From Ecdyonurus torrentis (Eukaryota > Arthropoda > Insecta > Ephemeroptera > Heptageniidae), in assembly GCA_949318235.1 (NCBI GenBank), contig OX439127.1:6503034-6567033 (forward strand): a DNA stretch of 64,000 bases, read 5' to 3'. The notes beneath the pieces were generated by a model. That model saw only the letters and a list, made by a program, of their open reading frames with translations, searched no databases and was not told where the DNA came from. A program made the position numbers and the translations under genes. How positions within the stretch are numbered: position 1 is the first letter of the stretch; the number at the start of each line of letters is the position of its first letter. Below are positions 47,101 through 59,513 of the stretch, in pieces.

Positions 47101-50100
47101 GTAAAACTGCACACAATTAAAACTCTTAATTGGACGTCTTACTTTATATAAGTTTTAAGTCTGTGGTCAATATAACATACTTCTGACTGAATTTGAATTG
47201 AAAATCTGTGGTTTTTATGATCACATAACATGGTGTTTAAAAAGTTGTCTCTTTCTTCGAAATCTTTCAAGAATTAATATGACATTACTGTAATTAATAG
47301 TTAATATGCTCTAAAAGAGTGTTTTATAATATTAAAAAGCATTATTTGTAAAGAAATACTAACAAATACTGCAATATATAATTATTTGTGATATTTCAAT
47401 TTAAACTTATTTTAAATGTACGCATGTATAATATCTACTTAAAAATTAAGTAACATTTAACTTAAAATGCATGTAATTAACTGTAATTTAAAATCAATTT
47501 GCCAATACGCTGCCAGTAGCTTACATTAAAAACCAAAATTTTCTTTGATTTTCGTAAATGTAATAATAAAATATAATTACAATTTCTTTTTGTACATTGA
47601 CAGTAATTAAAAATAAAAAAATTAAATGTATTGCATTTTTTATTAAATATCTTTGTATACAAGTCTCATATTTGTATATTCTTATTTTGTTCTTTTTTTA
47701 GTATTAGATATTAGAATATATGTATTACTTTATAATAATTTAACTAAGGTACATTCAAAAAGATTTGAATTCAAAGTATCCTTTGTTTGATTTATAGAAC
47801 CATTCTTCTAAACTGCTCCAACTTTTTTGCTTACTAACTAATTAACAATTAGTTACACGGTTTAAGTATGTAAAATTTTACTTACTTAAATTATAGTACA
47901 AGCAAATGATTGCAATCTATAAAACGTCTAAAAATAGAAAAAGTAGTTGTCTAATTGTTGTATGTGTTTTTATTTTATATAATATAATTCTTATTCGAAA
48001 TTCTCAAAAATTTCAATATTTTGTTCGTAAATTGCGTGTGCAACGAAACTTCTTCCTTTTTTGTCTCTAAAACGTCCAATAAAATTTATAAGTAAAGTAT
48101 TTTTATAAAATGTATCGTAATTGCCTTCTTTTCTACAAGAAATCAGTTCTTATATTTATTATTTGTAATAGTTGGCAAGTGTTCCCTTTAAATGTGTTCT
48201 CTCTGAATCTTAGAACTGTAACTTTCAATTTAAAAATATATGGTTATATATATTTCTGTTTCTACAATTGCGATTTTGTTAACAAAATAATATGTTCTCT
48301 CTTTATTTTTATTAATGTCTTTTCTATAAAAATCTGAAAAGTATAACTTACATGTTTTACATGTGTTTTTTACATTATGCATTTATAGATATTTGTGCAT
48401 TTTTATCTTAAATTAGTAAATACAATTATATAAATATATATATATAAACTTCTAAACTTCAAATACTTTTATGGTTCCTTTGTTTAAACGTAAATAATTA
48501 TATCATTTACTAAATATTATCGTAAAAATATTACCGTGTTTTACGAATTAATTTGAAATATAGAAATATTAAACTTTTTTTCTGAAATAACTTCTCATTT
48601 CAAAGAATAAGTATAACAAATATATTTGTTCAACTGATTTGTTATAACATTAGTTTAATATTTCGAAGTTTGCTTTACCAGATAAATGATACTTACTTTA
48701 AATAATAAATATTAAATCTACTAAATGATATTATTGTATTTTATCTAAACAGAGGATATTTTGAGGTAGTTTTACTGCCATAAGAGCCACACAAAAAGGT
48801 ATACAATAATTTGCATAGAATTGCATTTAAACTTTAACCACTTCTTTTTACAAGTAATTACGTCTATTACCATTATATAAACAAACTGCATAAGTATCAA
48901 AAGGATTCTGTTATCAATTGAATTGATTGTCTTCTTAAATGATTCTAATATGTGGAATGTTGTTAAATTAACTTTACATATTTGTGGATTATTTATATAA
49001 ATACATCTAAAAAATTCATCTTCTAGTAGGACTAATAAGTTCGTGACATTTTTTGTTCGTTCTACGTATAATATTTAAAAAACCTTTTTATTACATAAAT
49101 AAAGAACAGCAGTATATTTGAGCTTTAGTAGGTTTCATGTAAAACTGCACACAATTAAAACTCTTAATTGGACGTCTTACTTTATATAAGTTTTAAGTCT
49201 GTGGTCAATATAACATACTTCTGACTGAATTTGAATTGAAAATCTGTGGTTTTTATGATCACATAACATGGTCTTTAAAAATTTGTCTCTTTCTTCGAAA
49301 TCTTTCAAGAATAATATGACATTACTGTAATTGATAGTTAATATGCTCTAAGAGAGTGTTTTATAATATTAAAAAGCATTATTTGTAAAGAAATACTAAC
49401 AAATACTGCAATATATAACTATTTGTGATATTTCTATTTAAACTTATTTTAAATGTACGCATATTTAATATCTACTTAAAAATTGAGTAAAATTTAACTT
49501 AAAATGCATGTAATTAACTGTTATTTAAAATCAATTTGCCAATACGCTAACAGTAGCTTACATTAAAAACCAAAATTTTCTTTGATTTTCGTAAATGTAA
49601 TAATAAAATATAATTACAATTTCTTTTTGTACATTAACAGTAATTAAAAATAAAAAATTAAATGTATTGCATTATTTATTAAATATCTTTGTATACAAGT
49701 CTCATATTCGTATATTCTTATTTTGTTCTTTTTTTAGTCTTAGATATTAGAATATATGTATTACTTTATAATAATTTAACTAAGGTACATTCAAAAAGAT
49801 TTGAATTCAAAGTATCCTTTGTTTGATTTACAGAACCATTCTTCTAAACTGCTCCAACTTTTTTGTTTACTAACTAATTAACAATTAGTTACACGGTTTA
49901 AGTATGTAAAATTTTACTTACTTAAATTATAGTACAAGCAAATGATTACAATCTATAAAACGTCTAAAAATAGAAAAAGTAGTTGTCTAATTGTTGTATG
50001 TGTATTTATTTTATATAATATAATTCTTATTCGAAATTCTCAAAAATTTCAATATTTTGTTCGTAAATTGCGTGTTCAACGAAACTTCTTCTTTTTTGTC

Positions 50101-51939
50101 TCTAAAACGTCTAATAAAATTTATAAGTAAAGTATTTTTATAAAATGTATCGTAATTGCCTTATTTTCTACAAGAAATCAGTTCTTATATTTATTATTTG
50201 TAATAGTTGTCAAGTGTTCCCTTTAAATGTGTTCTCTCTGAATCTTAGAACTGTAACTTTCAATTTAAAAATATATGGTTATATATATTTCTGTTTCTAC
50301 AATTGCGATTTTGTTAACAAAATAATATGTTCTCTCTTTATTTTTATTAATGTCTTTTCTATAAAAATCTGAAAAGTATATCTTACATGTTTTACATGTG
50401 TTTTTTACATTATGCATTAATAGATATTTGTGCATTTTTATCTTAAATTAGTAAATACAATTATATAAATATATATATATAAACTTCTAAACTTCAAATA
50501 CTTTTATGGTTCCTTTGTTTAAACGTAAATAATTTTATCATTTACTAAATATTATCGTAAAAATATTACCGTTTACGAATTAATTTGAAATATAGAAATA
50601 TTAAACTTTTTTTCTGAAATAACTTCTCATTTCAAAGAATAAGTATAACAAATATATTTGTTCAACTGATTTGTTAAAACATTAGTTTAATATTTCGAAG
50701 TTTGCTTTACCAGATAAATGATACTTACTTTAAATAATAAATATTAAATCTACTAAATGATATTATTGTATTTTATCTAAACAGAGGATATTTTGAGGTA
50801 GTTTTACTGCCATAAGAGCCACACAAAAGGGTATACAATAATTTGCATAGAATTGCATTTAATCTTTAACCACTTCTTTTTACAAGTAATTACGTCTATT
50901 ACCATTATATAAACAAACTGCATAAGAATCAAAAGGATTCTGTTATCAATTGAATTTATTGTCTTATTAAATAATTCTAATATGTGGAATGTTGTTAAAT
51001 TAACTTTACATATTTGTGGATCATTTATATAAATACATCTAAAAAATTCATCTTCTAGTAGGACTAATAAGTTCGTGATATTTTACGGGGTTCAAAGATA
51101 TATATTGATATGTTCATTCTACGTATAATATTTAAAAAACCTTTTTATTACATAAATAAAGAACAGCAGTATATTTGAGCTTTAGTAGGTTTCATGTAAA
51201 ACTGCACACAATTAAAACTCTTAATTGGACGTCTTACTTTATAAAAGTTTTAAGTCTGTGGTCAATATAACATACTTCTGACTGAATTTGAATTGAAAAT
51301 CTGTGGTTTTTATGATCACATAACATGGTGTTTAAAAAGTTGTCTCTTTCTTCGAAATCTTTCAAGAATTAATATGACATTACTGTAATTGATAGTTAAT
51401 ATGCTCTAAGAGAGTGTTTTATAATATTAAAAAGCATTATTTGTAAAGAAATACTAACAAATACTGCAATATATAATTATTTGTGATATTTCTATTTAAA
51501 CTTATTTTAAATGTACGCATGTATAATATCTACTTAAAAATTGAGTAACATTTAACTTAAAATGCATGTAATTAACTGTAATTTTAAATCAATTCGCCAA
51601 TACGCTGCCAGTAGCTTACATTAAGAACTTAAATTTTGATTAATTTTTGTAAATGTAATAATAAAATATAATTACAATTTCTTTTTGTACATTGACAGTA
51701 ATTAAAAATAAAATTATTAAATGTATTGCATTATTTATTAAATATCTTTGTATACAAGTCTCATATTCGTATATTCTTATTTTGTTCTTTTTTTAGTATT
51801 AGATATTAGAATATATGTATTACTTTATAATAATTTAACTAAGGTACATTCAAAAAGATTTGAATTCAAAGGATCCTTTGTTTTATTTATAGAACCAGTC
51901 TTCTAAACTGCTCCAACTTTTTTGTTTACTAACTAATTA

Positions 51940-52639
51940 ACAATTAGTTACACGGTTTAAGTATGTAAAATTTTACTTACTTAAATTATAGTACAAGCAA
52001 ATGATTACAATCTATTAAACGTCTAAAAATAGAAAAAGTAGTTGTCTAATTGTTGTATGTGTATTTATTTTGTATAATATAATTCTTATTCGAAATTCTC
52101 AAAAATTTCAATATTTTGTTCGTAAATTGCGTGTGCAACGAAACTTCTTCTTTTTTGTCTCTAAAACGTCCAATAAAATTTATAAGTAAAGTATTTTTAT
52201 AAAATGTATCGTAATTGCCTTCTTTTCTACAAGAAATCAGTTCTTATATTTATTATTTGTAATAGTTGGCAAGTGTTCCCTTTAAATGTGTTCTCTCTGA
52301 ATCTTAGAACTGTAACTTTCACTTTAAAAATATATGGTTATATATATTTCTGTTTCTACAATTGCGATTTTGTTAACAAAATAATATGTCCTCTCTTTAT
52401 TTTTATTAATGTCTTTTCTATAAAAATCTGAAAAGTATAACTTACATGTTTTACATGTGTTTTTTACATTATGCATTAATAGATATTTGTGCATTTTTAT
52501 CTTAAATTAGTAAATACTATTATATAAATATATATATATAAACTTCTAAACTTCAAATACTTTTATAGTTCCTTTGTTTAAACGTAAATAATTATATCAT
52601 TTACTAAATATTATCGTAATAATATTACCGTGTTTTACA
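51940..52639 (+). repeat. Partial macrosatellite monomer 9 (array right edge)
   Basis: The first ~700 bp of a monomer, ending at ATTACCGTGTTTTAC, after which the sequence changes to unrelated AT-rich DNA (ACTTTTTTAATTTACTG). The break lies within the inverted-repeat block missing from monomer 1. Confidence 0.9.
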
Positions 52640-54829
52640 CTTTTTTAATTTACTGTTTTACTTTTTAACTTCTCTATTTTATTACATGTAAGTTAAGTGC
52701 TAATATAAAATTAAAATATTAATGTTCTATAACACAGAAAAATGTACAAACGTTTAAGAAAATGCAAGAAAATATGTTTTGACAATCAGTTTTCATGCAA
52801 TAAGATATAAAATATAATGTACTACTAACGAGTAGAAAAAAATTATAAATAACAATCATTTTTAATTGCTAAAAAAGAAATCATTCACGATAATAAATAA
52901 ATGATTATATTATCAACAACCTCATAAATGTGATTTTTTTCTCACGTTTCTAATATATTAACAGTGTATATTTTTATTTAATATTGCAGTACAGCAAACT
53001 CAAAATCGAGCAGTACTCGATTAAAGGCCATGATAAACTGTTTCTTGAATAAGTTCTTTATTTCCGTCTCAAAAAACTAGAATTTTAAATAATATTATTA
53101 ATACTCTGACATTTATATTATTGATGTCTTAGATTTTTATTTTGTGTTGTTTGTAGAAAGTGTATGCAATGTGAATGCATGGTTATGTCAACTGGTCTTA
53201 AATAGTTGAATATTATTGTGTATTACTCTTAAACTTCTTTATCGTATTATATTTAAAAATGAATATAACGTTTTATGAAAACAAAAGTATTTGCCCTAAG
53301 AAGGGAAAATATAACACATAATACGATACGTTTTTAGGATGTGAAGTATTTTTTTTCTGATTAATAATACAAGTTAAAATTATTCTATTTAAAAAATGCT
53401 GTAATAAAACCAAAATCACTAATGATAATAGATAAATAAAATATAAATAAATAAATTCAACAACAGCGTAAGCATTTCTTCAATCAAAATAATATATTGA
53501 AGTTTTCTAATTGAATAGAATAATCGAGAATATTTTCTAACCAAAGATGCAAGTTAAATATGTAGATTTAACGTGTAGTTTTACGTTTCTAACTACTTTT
53601 TTATCGACTATACGTCTTTATTTATAGGTAGTTTATGTTTTTCTATGAAGTTAATTGTTTTTAATATACTAATACGTTAGTTATCCAATTATCATAATTA
53701 TTAAAAACTCATATAATATAACCACGAGTGATATCGTAAGGAACCTATATTTTATTATTATTTCTTTTTAGCAAATCTTTAACATCTTAGAAAAAATAGC
53801 CTAAATCTGATTTTCACTATATTGTGTCATAAATATTTTTATGCTTTAATATTTCAGTTGTATTATGTTACGTTTCATGTTTAGTTTACTTTTAATAATG
53901 TTTACTTAGATATTGACAATTTGCTGTTCTTAATTTGTTTATATTTGTGTTCTCAGAAATGTTTGCTGTGACTTACTGCGAGATATACTGAAGATGTTCG
54001 TGGTTAAATAATATATCGAGGAACCTCGATCAAAATAAAACGATTTGTTTCTTTAAAGTCATATTTTTACTAAGAATATTTTCTTTTAAATTGCACTTTA
54101 AATCATTTTTAATTAATTAATTATATGTTTGAAAAATTATGACTTTTTTATATTTTAAATATAAAACAAAATTAAATTTTAGTATACCTATACCTATTGT
54201 ATATTTATTTTGTATTTTTGATTTATTTGTTTCTAAATCTATTTTAATTTCAATATATTTTGATCAGCGTTCCGTAGTTAATTCAAAAGGAATTATTAAA
54301 TTTTTATTATAAATCAAACCTTTAATGAATATATGGAATTTGTGAAACATTAAGTAAAATAAAAAATATTTGTGATGATAACATTTATGTTTTGATAGTT
54401 GCTTATTTTAAAATGTTTTTTAACAACAATTGATATATATTTATATATATATATATTGAAAATGATAACTAAGCTCATTTAAAAAAAAATCATAAAAATT
54501 AATACAACCAGTAAATCAGTAAACAAATTGAAATGTTCACTTTTTTCAACTTTTATAATAAAGTTATAATATATATTATTTAGTACAAAATACTACAGCA
54601 ATACCGTATGAAACTATACGAGTTATTCTGTAATTATTTTAATATATGAATTTTAATTAACTAGACTATCAATTATGTAAAATAAAAAATTTGTTAATAA
54701 TTCCTTAGGGATAAAATTCAATATATTATTTCACGACGATGTCTTCAGTAAATCTACTTCAACATCTGCAAGATTTCGTGAAACCTACTTTATCTGCGTA
54801 ACAGTTTACTTCACTGTATGGTCACTTAA
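52640..54829. other. AT-rich interval, no gene seen
   Basis: About 2.2 kb without a frame above 60 codons, RNA gene, microsatellite of note or element end that I recognise. Confidence 0.55.
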
Positions 54830-55154
54830 GGGAGTAGGGTACCGACCGTATATTTCATATACGGTCGTATTTTTGGGTCTAAATTTGATGTCATTGTGAA
54901 GCTAAGGGTCACACCTAGCCGTGATAAAAATTTTATGATGTCTGGCCATCCCGAAAAAAAGAAGAAAGGTATTCAAACTAAGTAAGCAGTATCGCTTTAA
55001 ACTTTTAAAAAATCATTTAAAAATAACTTTTCTGACGCCCCAAAATTTTTATATATTTCAAATTGTCTCAAGCTTAAGTATTATTGTGCAAAATTTCACA
55101 TTTTTTTGACAAGAAAAGTTTGAGGCTGATGGCCGACGTCGGTCCCCTACTCCC
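54830..55154 (-). mobile_element. MITE family C, TTAA-flanked
   Basis: Inverted relative to 4545-4873. Starts GGGAGTAGGGTACCGACCG and ends GGTCCCCTACTCCC, with TTAA at 54826-54829 and 55155-55158. Shared internal segments include CTAAGGGTCACACCTAGCCG, ATCCCGAAAAAAAGAAG and TTCAAATTGTCTCAAGC. Confidence 0.9.
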
Positions 55155-55285
55155 TTAATTAAAGTATGATTTTCTATCCGTATATGGCAATAATATATAT
55201 TTGCAAGGTTACTGATTGCATTGAATGGCCATAAGTAAATAGAAATCCATTTTTAATTAAAAAAGACTGTAAATATATACTGAAC

Positions 55286-55581
55286 TATAGAGTGTATGCG
55301 TATGACGTCATATTTAATGCGTTTGAATGCCAAACTAAAATTATGAATTATATTGCTCAGCATGAAAAAACGTAGCTTTTGTTTATTATTTTCTTGAAGG
55401 ATTCAGTTGTTTTATTATTATTATTATTTAACACAAATACTTGAAATTCATACTATTAACAACATCAATGCCCTAAAAAATATTACCTTGTATTTTTGAA
55501 GTAGCAAAATTTGTTTTATTCTTATGGGGCCAATATGATGCAACATGGCATCGACTTTAACATAAATGCATACACCCTATA
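55286..55581 (+). mobile_element. MITE family B copy
   Basis: Starts TATAGAGTGTATGCGTATGA and ends CATAAATGCATACACCCTATA. It contains ATTGCTCAGCATGAAAAAAC, CAACATCAATGCCC and TAACATAAATGC. A TGACGTCA site lies near the left end. Confidence 0.85.
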
Positions 55582-56424
55582 CTGTTCATTTGGAATTTTT
55601 TTTTTTTTTTTTTTTTTTTTATTATTATTATAACTATACATTCTTGTATTTTGTATATTACATGGATTTTGAAATTTTTAGTTGTTTAATTTGTATGCTA
55701 ATCAAAGATAGAACAATATTATAAGCTCAAAGGTGACTATAAATTGTTTTAAATTCCTTCTTGAATGTTAAATTTACATTTATATGAACGGAAAAACTTA
55801 TTAAAATTATTAATAAATTTTCCAAAAAAAAAAAAATTAAAAAAATGCAGAATAGAAAAAAAAAGTAGCAGAGAGAAAGAAAATATTAAAATGGATTCGT
55901 TAATTATTCATATTTTTAATTAAAATAATACTTTCATAAATAACATTTTTACCTTTTAAATGTAATAAATATAAAAATAAAAAATGTAAGATCTTTTCAG
56001 TTAAAAGTTTTTAAAATTGTATTTTAGTAATTCGTCATACTTTTATTCATAAACAATAAATATTGATGTTTCTTCCTTTATTTTTAAAATTAGAAAGTAG
56101 ATAAAAAAAAACGAAATTGAAATGTTTTTGATATACGTTTTTTTTTGTCCACTATTCTGACTAATATGTGAATGCAGAAAATTGATATTGCACGTTTATG
56201 CTATTTATTTTAGATTTTAGCCCAATTGAACGTGGCTACCTGTTTTTATTATTATTATTATTTATTCTATGATGTACATATTGTGTAATCATGTTTCCAA
56301 AGAACCTTACTTCTGCAACAAAATAACATTAATTAAGGGCTTTTTTAAGCAAAATCAGGCTTTCAATTTAATTATTTTTTTCATCATTGCAGTCAGTTAG
56401 ACTTATTTCATAATAATAATTTAA
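55582..56424. other. AT-rich interval, no gene seen
   Basis: A poly-T run (55598-55620) and TTA microsatellites. No gene. Confidence 0.5.
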
Positions 56425-56755
56425 AGGAATAGTCCAGAGAAAAACATAAGCATTTATATCACAAAACACTTGATGAGATTTACATCTATAAGATTAGTTT
56501 ATCTCAAAACCCAACTGAAACCCCGTAGGAGTGATCAGAAAATTCAATTTATGCAACCCGCAAAACATTTTCATACTAATTTTTGCATGTTTGTGACGTC
56601 ATAAACATGAATTTTTACGAATATTGCATACTTTACAGTATTTTCACGCTCTTTCGTGGCGCTGCATTAACATTCTGGTAAAAATTGTCATCAGTTTTGA
56701 AGAATTTCGTGTTTATTCATTAAAAAGCACATGATGGTTTATGTGGTCTATGGCT
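56425..56755 (-). mobile_element. MITE family A copy, TTAA-flanked
   Basis: TTAA at 56421-56424 and 56756-56759, ends AGGAATAGTCCAGAG and the complement of AGCCATAGACC. It carries GTGACGTCATAAACATG. It is the inverted partner of 23594-23927. Confidence 0.92.
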
Positions 56756-58445
56756 TTAATGCTATAAATTTACTGGAGTATTTTCTTTCGTAAGTGTCAA
56801 AACAAGCTTCAAATGAGAGTATAACATGACTTTAATTTTGATAATAATTGTAATCACCTTTTGATATATATATAAAACTATTTTAATATCATGCATATGT
56901 TTGTTTTTTTAACTCTAGTAAAATTTGACTTATTTTATGTTGCATCTATCAAAATAACAACTTAACTACGGTTTAACTAATTACATAGCGTTGCAAATTT
57001 TATATGCAAAAATAACTTAATAATAATTATGCTAACTCAGCACAGCAACATTTATACATAAAAACTCAATATAATTTGATTTGTTGTAAAGTGATTATAC
57101 TACATAATAATGTAGTTAACATGTTCAGCATAATTACTTATGTTATTACAAAATAATAACATTTGTGCTCTACAATATAGCAAGTGTTCAATGTAGCAAT
57201 ATAATGTATGCTACATTGTACAGTAATTATACTACATAACATAATAGTTAACATGTTCAGCATAATTACTTATGTTATTACAAAATAATAACATTTGTGC
57301 TCTACAATATAGCAAGTGTTCAATGTAGCAATATAATGTATGCTACATTGTACAGTGATTATACTACATAACATAATAGTTAACATGTTCAGCATAATTA
57401 CTTATGTTATTACAAAATAATAACATTTGTGCTCTACAATATAGCAAGTGTTCAATGTAGCAACATAATGTATGCTATATTGTACAGTGATTATACTACA
57501 TAACATAATAGTTAACATGTTCAGCATAATTACTTATGTTATTACAAAATAATAACATTTGTGCTCTACAATATAGCAAGTGTTCAATGTAGCAACATAA
57601 TGTATGCTATATTGTACAGTGATTATACTACATAACATAATAGTTAACATGTTCAGCATAATTACTTGTGTTATTACAAAATAATAACATTTGTGCTCTA
57701 CAATATAGCAAGTGTTCAATGTAGCAACATAATTTATGCTATATTGTACAGTGATTATACTACATAACATAATAGTTAACATGTTCAGCATAATTACTTA
57801 TGTTATTACAAAATAATAACATTTGTGCTCTACAATATAGCAAGTGTTCAATGTAGCAACATAATGTATGCTATATTGTACAGTGATTATACTACATAAC
57901 ATAATAGTTAACATGTTCAGCATAATTACTTATGTTATTACAAAATAATAATATTTGTGCTCTACATTATAGCAAGTGTTCAATGTAGCAATATAATGTG
58001 TGCTATAATGTACATGTGTCCTTATACTACATAATAAAATTGTTAAGATATTGAGTATAATTACTTATGTTATTACCAAATTATAATATTTATGCTCTAC
58101 AATATAGCAAGTGTTTAATATAGCAACATAATGTATGCTATATTGTACATGTGATTATACTTAATAAAAAAATAGCTAAAATATTTTTAGCATAATTACT
58201 TATGTTATTACAAAATAAGAACATTTGTGCTCCGGAATATAGCAATTTTTCAATGCAGTGATATAATGTATACTATATTGTACTGTCTGTTTGGTATAAA
58301 GTGACACAAATATCGTTGAATATGCCATTATAAATTCCCACTTTTACCGTACATACAGTACAGTGATTATACTACATAACATGATAGTTAAGATGTTGAG
58401 CATAATTATACTTATGTTATTACAAAATAACAACATTTGTGCTCT

Positions 58446-58554
58446 GGAGGGGTGTTCCGCAAGCTTTCAATTCACTTCTCGGTACCGAATTCATTGTTAA
58501 ATCTTATAGATCTCGATACCGAGAAGTGAAACGAGAGCTTACGGAACAGCCCCC
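58446..58554. mobile_element. 109-bp hairpin MITE in the right arm only
   Basis: The left arm has the empty site (complement GTGCTCTGAAATATAG). In the right arm GCTCT is followed by an insert with ends GGAGGGGTGTTCCG and CGGAACAGCCCCC, with inner arms through TTCACTTCTCGGTA. CT occurs on both sides (58444-58445, 58555-58556) and may be a 2-bp duplication. It was inserted after the arms duplicated. Confidence 0.85.
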
Positions 58555-58701
58555 CTGAAATATAGGAAGTGTTCAATGTAGCAACATAATGTACGCTATA
58601 TTATACAGTTATTATACTGCATAACATAATAATTACTATGCATAATTACTTATGCTTTTACAAAACAACAACATTAGTACTCTATAATTTAGCAAGTGTA
58701 C

Positions 58702-58742
58702 AATGTAGCAACATAATGTATAATATATATTATGTTGCTACA
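58702..58742. repeat. Short palindrome inside a minisatellite unit
   Basis: GTAGCAACATAATGTATAAT faces its own complement (ATATATTATGTTGCTAC) around a TA-rich centre, so part of one unit has been inverted locally. Confidence 0.75.
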
Positions 58743-59414
58743 TTGAACACGTATACTATATTGTAGTGATTATACTACATAATTACCCTAATATTTAGGA
58801 TATTCAGCATAATTACTTATGTTATGACAAAATCTGAAAATAGCAATAATTGTGCTCTACAATATAGCAAGTGTTTAATGCAGCAGCAATAGAGCGTATG
58901 TTATTTTTTTATGTAAATTTTTTTCCATTTGTTATAATTTTGATTGCATGCCAACTCCAAATTACAACTAATCTTATTCTGATGTTAAATTCATTGTACA
59001 AATTTGTCTCTTAATATTCAGATACCGTTACTATATCTTTAAGATATTATGCACACAATGGAGTTCTTGCAATGAAATGTTTAAATTGTCGCAACGTGTA
59101 AGTGAACAAGATTTTTAGAAAAAATATATTTAGAATTTATTTAAATTTATTTGAAATAGTTCGTTCATTGCAAGTGGTTTATTGTGATACTATATTTTAC
59201 CATTTAGATACAGCGCGTATTTTTCTCATAAGATTAACATTAATGTTGTTCAAAAAGCCTGCATGTTTTCTGATACTAAATTATGACGATCAATTTTTGT
59301 TATTTAAATGTAATGTGCTTATTATAGAAAACATACAGGGTTTAAATTCAACACTTTCCCATATTAGGCACAAGTTTTTGAATAGTAAAATATATTATCA
59401 CAATCACAAATATG

Positions 59415-59450
<36 letters not shown>

Positions 59451-59513
59451 AAGTAGAGTGTGACTGAATATTTCTCATGTGTGTTTTAATTTTGATGTTC
59501 ATTTTACATGCAA

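Larger units (their letters stand above)
33277..52639 (+). repeat. Macrosatellite: eight ~2.06-kb monomers plus a partial ninth
   Basis: Taking ACAATTAGTTACACGG as the start, monomers begin at 33277, 36121, 38347, 40408, 42471, 45787, 47845, 49881 and 51940. After subtracting insertions, all but the first measure 2,036-2,070 bp. Copies 2-9 are nearly identical by eye; copy 1 is clearly diverged. Each monomer holds the same order: a TA-rich patch, an inverted-repeat block around TATCATTTACTAAATATTATC, TTTTGAGGTAGTTTTACTGCC, TTAATTGGACGTCTTAC, and a 75-codon frame near its start. The frame is broken by a stop in copy 1 and most of its differences change amino acids, so I do not call it a gene. 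No rRNA, histone or tRNA sequence is present. The function, if any, is unknown. Confidence 0.95.
57090..58890 (-). repeat. ~131-bp minisatellite in the right arm (~12-13 units)
   Basis: The same unit as at 21540-23240 in reverse: GTTAACATGTTCAGCATAAT, ATAACATTTGTGCTCTACAA, TATAGCAAGTGTTCAATGTA. The last units, near 58000-58890, are the most diverged, mirroring the left arm. A stop-free phase of 85 codons (57534-57791) simply reflects the repeat. Confidence 0.92.
56425..59513 (-). repeat. Right arm of the ~3-kb inverted duplication
   Basis: Reverse-oriented counterpart of 21017-23927, with the same components in the opposite order. Similarity begins exactly at the MITE end (56425, next to TTAA) and stops at ACATGCA near 59513, where the two flanks diverge. 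It differs from the left arm by a hairpin MITE (58446-58554), a local palindrome (58702-58742), a ~130-bp segment (about 59209-59354) and an expanded poly-A (about 59420-59447). Confidence 0.9.

Noticed and set aside
36385..52431. A family of 75-residue proteins encoded in each macrosatellite monomer
   Set aside because: Broken in monomer 1, interrupted in monomer 5, and several differences between copies are amino-acid changing. Conservation is explained by recent duplication of the DNA.
33277..52639. Ribosomal DNA or histone cluster
   Set aside because: The monomer is extremely AT-rich and contains no rRNA-like or histone-coding sequence.
21017..59513. A giant Polinton/Maverick-type transposon bounded by the 3-kb arms
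   Set aside because: No polymerase, integrase, packaging or capsid-like frame occurs between the arms, and no target duplication is seen at the outer limits.
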